From: an uncultured Kiritimatiellota bacterium
GTDB lineage: Bacteria > Verrucomicrobiota > Kiritimatiellia > RFP12 > UBA1067
Length of the DNA: 32,394 nt
Reading direction: 5' to 3'
NCBI GenBank assembly: GCA_934635045.1
Contig: CAKTZA010000044.1
Location: 1-32,394 of the forward strand
In this document: in pieces, positions 29,249 to 32,394 of the stretch
Numbering within the stretch: position 1 is the stretch's first letter
Layout of the letters: each line of letters begins with the position of its first letter
Translations under genes and position numbers: made by a program
Notes under the pieces: generated by a model
Seen by the model: the letters and a program-made list of their open reading frames with translations, nothing else
The model's database searches: none
Told to the model about the DNA's origin: nothing

Positions 29249-30669
29249 CACCCTTTCCTTATCCGCTGTCTGTTGATGACACACAGGCCAACCGCCAGCA
29301 GGCCCGCCAACGCCGCGCCGACCCACTTGAACGTGACCGTCAAATGGAAAATGAGCCAACATCCCAGCGCGGACGCGAAATCGAGTGCCGCGCCGCCCGC
29401 GAAGCCCGGCGGCACCGCGATGCCGTCGCAGTTCGCCGCTGCAATCGCCTTCGAGAACGCGGGCGTCAGGTTCGTGACGAAGTAAAGTCCGCAGACGAGC
29501 GCGACGAGCCCGATCACGAACGTCTTCGGCACGTTGCCCTTCGTGATCGGCAGCACACACGGGAAGAGGTAGAACATCCCCGCAAGCGACGCAAGCGGCA
29601 GAAACTTGTTGCCGGGCAGGACGACCGAGAGGAAGAGGATGACGGGGATGAGCAGGATCGAGACAACAAGCGTCGTCGGATGCCCGATGACCAAGGCCGG
29701 CGACATGCCGATGAAGAACTGCGGCGTGGATTTTCTCACACGGAGGCACGAAGGCACAGAGGTCGTCGGATGTTCGGTCTCGCTTCCTCCGAACTTTTTT
29801 GAAAGCTTCTCCTGCACGGCCTGGCAGATGGGCTTCAGGCCCTCGATGAAGAGCGCGGTGATGCGCGGAATGAGTTCCATGACTGCGCCAACCGTGACGC
29901 CGAGCTTCAGGATCGACGGAACCGACTCGACGACGCTCCGCCAGCCGTCGCACCGAAGCGCGCCGATGCCGCAGCCGATGATCACGCCGAGGAAGAGCGG
30001 TTCGCCGAACAGCCCGAACTTGCGCTTCAGCCCTTCCGCGTCGATGTCGAGCTTCGCGAAGCCGGGAATGCGGTCAAGCGTCCAGTTGAGCACAACGGCG
30101 AACGGCGTGAAGCTCTGGCAGAACGGCTGGGGGATGGAGATGCCGGCCATGTCCCGGTAATAGGACTGAAAGTCCTTCGCCGTGAAGTCGGCGAGGCAGA
30201 GCGTGATGACGTAGAGGACGATCGCCGCATAGAACGCCCACGCAAGCGAGCCGGTCGCGAAGAAGACCATCGCGCCGAGGAACGCGAAGTGCCAGTAGTT
30301 CCAGAGGTCGATGTTGACCGTGCGCGTCGCGCCGACGAAAAGGAGCGCGACGTTCACGCCAAGGCAGACGGGAATGATGAACGCGCCGACCGCACACGAG
30401 TAGGCGACGGCGGCTGCCGCCGGCCAGCCGAGGTCAAAGAAGGGCAAGTTGAGCTGATAGAGATCCGTCAGGCCCTTCAGGGCCGGGCCGAGGCTCGACG
30501 TCAGAAGCGCCGTCACGACGCCGAGTCCGACGAAGCCGACGCCGACCAAGAGTCCCGACTTGAGGGCCTTCGAGAAACGGATGCCGATGCAGACGCCAAG
30601 CACGGTGAAGATGACCGGCATCATCACCGCCGCGCCGAGGCCAATGACATATGAAAACACTTCTCGCAT
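29245..30669 (-). CDS. PTS galactitol-type EIIC permease (GatC-like), orphan
   Basis: 474 residues of integral membrane protein, with about ten hydrophobic segments. It resembles E. coli GatC (EIIC-Gat) along its length: GLLVGVGFVGLGVV, TRTVNIDLWNYWHFAFLGAM, KFGLFGEPLFLGVIIG and SPALVIGHPTTLVVSILLIPVI. GatC carries and helps phosphorylate galactitol; relatives carry other sugars. No IIA or IIB gene is in the window, so it may use remote partners or work without phosphorylation. As first gene of the kdu operon it is the likely importer of the unsaturated or deoxy-uronate product (inference). Residues about 296-317 are an insertion relative to GatC, encoded by repeat DNA. The ATG is 11 nt from the -10, nearly leaderless; it ends overlapping the DUF4861 gene. 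Confidence 0.86.
   Translation of the reverse strand: MREVFSYVIGLGAAVMMPVIFTVLGVCIGIRFSKALKSGLLVGVGFVGLGVVTALLTSSLGPALKGLTDLYQLNLPFFDLGWPAAAAVAYSCAVGAFIIPVCLGVNVALLFVGATRTVNIDLWNYWHFAFLGAMVFFATGSLAWAFYAAIVLYVITLCLADFTAKDFQSYYRDMAGISIPQPFCQSFTPFAVVLNWTLDRIPGFAKLDIDAEGLKRKFGLFGEPLFLGVIIGCGIGALRCDGWRSVVESVPSILKLGVTVGAVMELIPRITALFIEGLKPICQAVQEKLSKKFGGSETEHPTTSVPSCLRVRKSTPQFFIGMSPALVIGHPTTLVVSILLIPVILFLSVVLPGNKFLPLASLAGMFYLFPCVLPITKGNVPKTFVIGLVALVCGLYFVTNLTPAFSKAIAAANCDGIAVPPGFAGGAALDFASALGCWLIFHLTVTFKWVGAALAGLLAVGLCVINRQRIRKGW
29719..29784. repeat. short dispersed repeat inserted in frame in the GatC-like gene
   Basis: The plus strand at 29735-29762 reads CTCACACGGAGGCACGAAGG then CACAGAGG. In the protein this gives SETEHPTTSVPSCLRVRKST, placed between KKFGG and FFIGMSPALVIG, which are adjacent in E. 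coli GatC as I recall (KFGGQEFLIGLDPALLLG). The frame stays open, so the insert is a multiple of three, about 66 bp. Confidence 0.55.
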
Positions 30670-30680
30670 ATCGGCGTCAT

Positions 30681-30747
30681 ATTATACGACACCCATCTGC
30701 GAAAGTCCATTGCACTTCCTGAAAAATTAATTACGATTCTTGAAAAA
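30681..30747 (-). promoter_or_regulatory. operon C (kdu) promoter with tandem 21-bp-spaced activator-type direct repeats
   Basis: Minus strand: -10 TATAAT (30681-30686), 17-bp spacer, -35 TGGACT (30704-30709), then TTTTTCAGGAAGTGCAAT (30709-30726) and TTTTTCAAGAATCGTAAT (30730-30747), again 21 bp apart. All distances equal those at the operon A and B promoters. The -35 and the distal unit are the most divergent of the three sites. Confidence 0.75.
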
Positions 30748-30772
30748 TGAGTGAGAACACAGCCCCAAGCAA

Positions 30773-30788
30773 CCTCCCCCATGGGAGG
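30773..30788. repeat. small inverted repeat between integrase stop and kdu promoter
   Basis: CCTCCC and GGGAGG pair around CCAT. On the minus strand it follows the integrase stop by about 25 nt but has no T-run after it, so it is a weak terminator. The surrounding sequence (reading TAPPMGEVAWG in one frame) looks like a dispersed intergenic palindrome rather than coding DNA. Confidence 0.35.
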
Positions 30789-30813
30789 GGCGGTGTAGAA
30801 AAAGAAGCTCAGT

Positions 30814-32223
30814 CTAAAGTTCGCCCAAGATCCGCGCGCGCGCCGCTTTGTATTCACGGGCGGTGATGGTCTTGGCGGCGCGAAGGTCGTCCAGCTCCTT
30901 CAACCGTGTGCCGACGTTGCGCGGCGGCGGCGGCGTTCCCGGCAAGCCCGGACAGGGCGGATGCGCTTCCGCGCAACTTGCCGGACGGCTTTTGCCGGAA
31001 TCGTCGGTCGTGCGTCCGAGCGTCGGGATCGCATCAACCGCCCGGCGCAGCCCCGCGACGTCCTCGTGGTAGTAGTGACGCGTCATCGCCGTCGATTCGT
31101 GTCCGACGATGGACTGCACGAAATGGAGCGGGATGCCCGCGTTTGCCGCGAACGAGACGAACGTGTGCCGCAGCGAGTGGAACGTCGCCTCCGGCGTCTT
31201 GTGCCGACGTCCCTCGATCTTCACGCTCATCGTGATGTTCGCCGCCTTGAAGATGCGGGAGAGCTCGTCGCTCACCCGGCTGCGGGACGCCTGGTACAGT
31301 TCGCAGACCCTCGGCAGGACAGGGCCGGAAAGGACATTCGGCATCGACTCTGCCACAGTCGGGCTCTCCCCCGTCAACCGAGCGCGACCGTCGCGCGCGC
31401 CGCACGCCAGCAACGCCGCGCCAAGCGTCGCATGAATCGGAATCGTGACGGGCCGGCCATGCGCATGGCGTTTCGTCTTCTGCGGAATGATCTGAATGAC
31501 CCCCGCGCCGAGATGGACGTTCGCCCAATCGAGCCGACAGCAGTCGCCGAGCCGAAGCCCCGTGTAGATGCCGATCAGGAACAACGTGTGCCACTCGTTG
31601 AAAGGACGGGGAAGAGGGCCTGTGGACTGGGACGCCGCGACAATCTCCTTGTGGTGCATCTCGTCTCGCTTCTTTGCCGCGTCCAGCAGTCGCCTCAGCT
31701 CGTCCATCGTCAGCTCGCGCCGCGAGTGGCTGTCGCCCGGACGAAGCCGCACGCCCTCCCACGGGTCGTCTTCAAGCCCCGCCTTCGCCGCGAGGGTCCG
31801 GAATATCTCGCGCAGGACGCAGACGCGGTTGTTGTAGGTCGAGCCGCAGAGGTCGGCGCGCAGGCACGCGAGGTATTCGGCAATCATGTCGGACGTCACG
31901 CCGCCCAGGTCCTTGATCGGCAGGTAGCTGTGCTCCATCCATCTCGCGAAGTGCATCCAGACGTGCCGCTTGCAGTCGAGCGTCGCCTGTGCGAGCTCGT
32001 TTCGGTTTGGGGACTTCACGTACTCCAGCCACACCTCGGCGAGCGGCAGCTTCCGTTCGCCCAAGCCGAGCGGCGCCAGGAACCGCTGCAGGACGCGCTC
32101 GGCCTGTGCGCGATCCTTCGTGCGTGTTGAGCGGCAGTATCGCTTGCCGTTGATCCCGACGCGCATCGTCCAGCGTCCGCTCTTCTCGCGCTGCAGGTTG
32201 CCCATGCCCTTCTCTCGTGCCAT
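30814..32223 (-). CDS. Tyrosine recombinase/phage-type integrase with SHOCT-like C-terminal tail
   Basis: 469 residues. The N-terminus (GNLQREKSGRWTMRVGINGKR) is an arm-binding-like domain; about 60-150 is the SAM-like core-binding domain. The catalytic domain has R224 (YTGLRLGDCCRLDW), a KTKRH segment near 252 for the Lys, H349-x-x-R352 (FHSLRHTF), H375 (VGHES) and nucleophile Y384 or Y385 (TRHYYHED), so it looks active. The last 30 or so residues (LKELDDLRAAKTITAREYKA) resemble a SHOCT short C-terminal domain, linked by a Pro-rich stretch. AAAAGGA precedes the ATG at 32223. No cargo genes, attachment-site pair or tRNA are recognisable beside it; the associated element, if any, would extend past the right edge. 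Confidence 0.9.
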   Translation of the reverse strand: MAREKGMGNLQREKSGRWTMRVGINGKRYCRSTRTKDRAQAERVLQRFLAPLGLGERKLPLAEVWLEYVKSPNRNELAQATLDCKRHVWMHFARWMEHSYLPIKDLGGVTSDMIAEYLACLRADLCGSTYNNRVCVLREIFRTLAAKAGLEDDPWEGVRLRPGDSHSRRELTMDELRRLLDAAKKRDEMHHKEIVAASQSTGPLPRPFNEWHTLFLIGIYTGLRLGDCCRLDWANVHLGAGVIQIIPQKTKRHAHGRPVTIPIHATLGAALLACGARDGRARLTGESPTVAESMPNVLSGPVLPRVCELYQASRSRVSDELSRIFKAANITMSVKIEGRRHKTPEATFHSLRHTFVSFAANAGIPLHFVQSIVGHESTAMTRHYYHEDVAGLRRAVDAIPTLGRTTDDSGKSRPASCAEAHPPCPGLPGTPPPPRNVGTRLKELDDLRAAKTITAREYKAARARILGEL

Positions 32224-32246
32224 GTCACGCTCCTTTTGTTGACTTG

Positions 32247-32274
32247 TTGAAGAATTTTGATTGAAGAATTTTGA
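32247..32274. repeat. perfect 14-bp tandem duplication in the integrase leader
   Basis: TTGAAGAATTTTGA occurs twice in a row, between the integrase promoter and its ribosome-binding site. It could be a recombinase or regulator binding site, or simple slippage. Confidence 0.6.
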
Positions 32275-32294
32275 CGTGTCTCAAAAGGCCGAGA

Positions 32295-32303
32295 ATTATA
32301 CCA
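32295..32303 (-). promoter_or_regulatory. extended -10 promoter of the integrase gene
   Basis: The minus strand reads CAGTGGTATAATTC, the same TGGTATAAT word as the housekeeping promoters at the left end. Here it is about 70 nt before the ATG, leaving a leader that holds the 14-bp tandem repeat and an AAAAGGA site. The remaining 32304-32394 shows no gene I can support. Confidence 0.6.
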
Positions 32304-32394
32304 CTGCACATTGCGGCACATCGCGTCCCCACCCAATCCACAAATTTCGTGGACATTCACATGTTTTGCGGAAGAAGAGAATGTTGTCGGGTAT

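Noticed and set aside
28367..29953. 528-codon version of the DUF4861 gene
   Set aside because: The first 235 codons overlap the permease gene in another frame and are Arg/His-rich; the DUF4861 part begins after the GTG at 29248.
30624..30857. 77-codon minus-strand frame spanning the kdu promoter and integrase end
   Set aside because: It covers the -10, -35 and tandem boxes and has no homology I recognise; it is intergenic.

Overview
The window reads as a high-GC chromosomal segment from a member of the PVC group, most likely a Kiritimatiellota/Lentisphaerae-type gut or sediment bacterium. This is an inference from gene content: secreted beta-repeat 'autotransporter-associated' proteins, many right-handed beta-helix proteins, an FGE-sulfatase-like protein, and polysaccharide degradation without SusC/SusD. 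Every gene I support lies on the minus strand, so transcription runs from high to low coordinates. I saw no tRNA, rRNA or CRISPR array.

Left part (1-5226), housekeeping: an FGE-sulfatase-domain protein with a damaged or unclear 5' end running off the left edge, a small tail-anchored-looking membrane protein, a LysM lipoprotein, scpB, scpA, a LuxR-type response regulator and a low-molecular-weight protein tyrosine phosphatase. Three of these have an extended -10 box, TGGTATAAT, only 7-8 nt upstream of the ATG, which predicts leaderless mRNAs.

Middle part (5233-24992), two operons for secreted polysaccharide degradation. Operon A (17782 to 5317): PATR-type beta-repeat protein, GH110-like beta-helix protein, CE7 acetyl esterase fused to a beta-helix, and a very large FAD-oxidoreductase/GH29/GH105 fusion. 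Operon B (24931 to 17886): second beta-repeat protein, pectate-lyase-superfamily beta-helix protein, SGNH esterase, and a putative TIM-barrel glycosidase.

Right part: a stand-alone DUF4143-type AAA ATPase (25000-26166), a repeat-rich gene-free stretch (26173-26605), then operon C (30686 to 26606): GatC-like PTS permease, DUF4861 protein, kduI and kduD. A tyrosine recombinase lies at 30814-32223.

The most striking signal is that the promoters of operons A, B and C share one geometry: two direct copies of an 18-bp word, TTYYTCARRAANNGCAAT-like, exactly 21 bp apart, with the promoter-proximal copy ending at the -35 and a fixed distance from the -10. This is the geometry expected for an AraC/XylS-type activator. 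It ties secreted depolymerases and esterases, a GH105 that should release unsaturated uronates, and the cytoplasmic KduI/KduD steps into one apparent uronate-glycan regulon. No regulator gene for it lies in the window.
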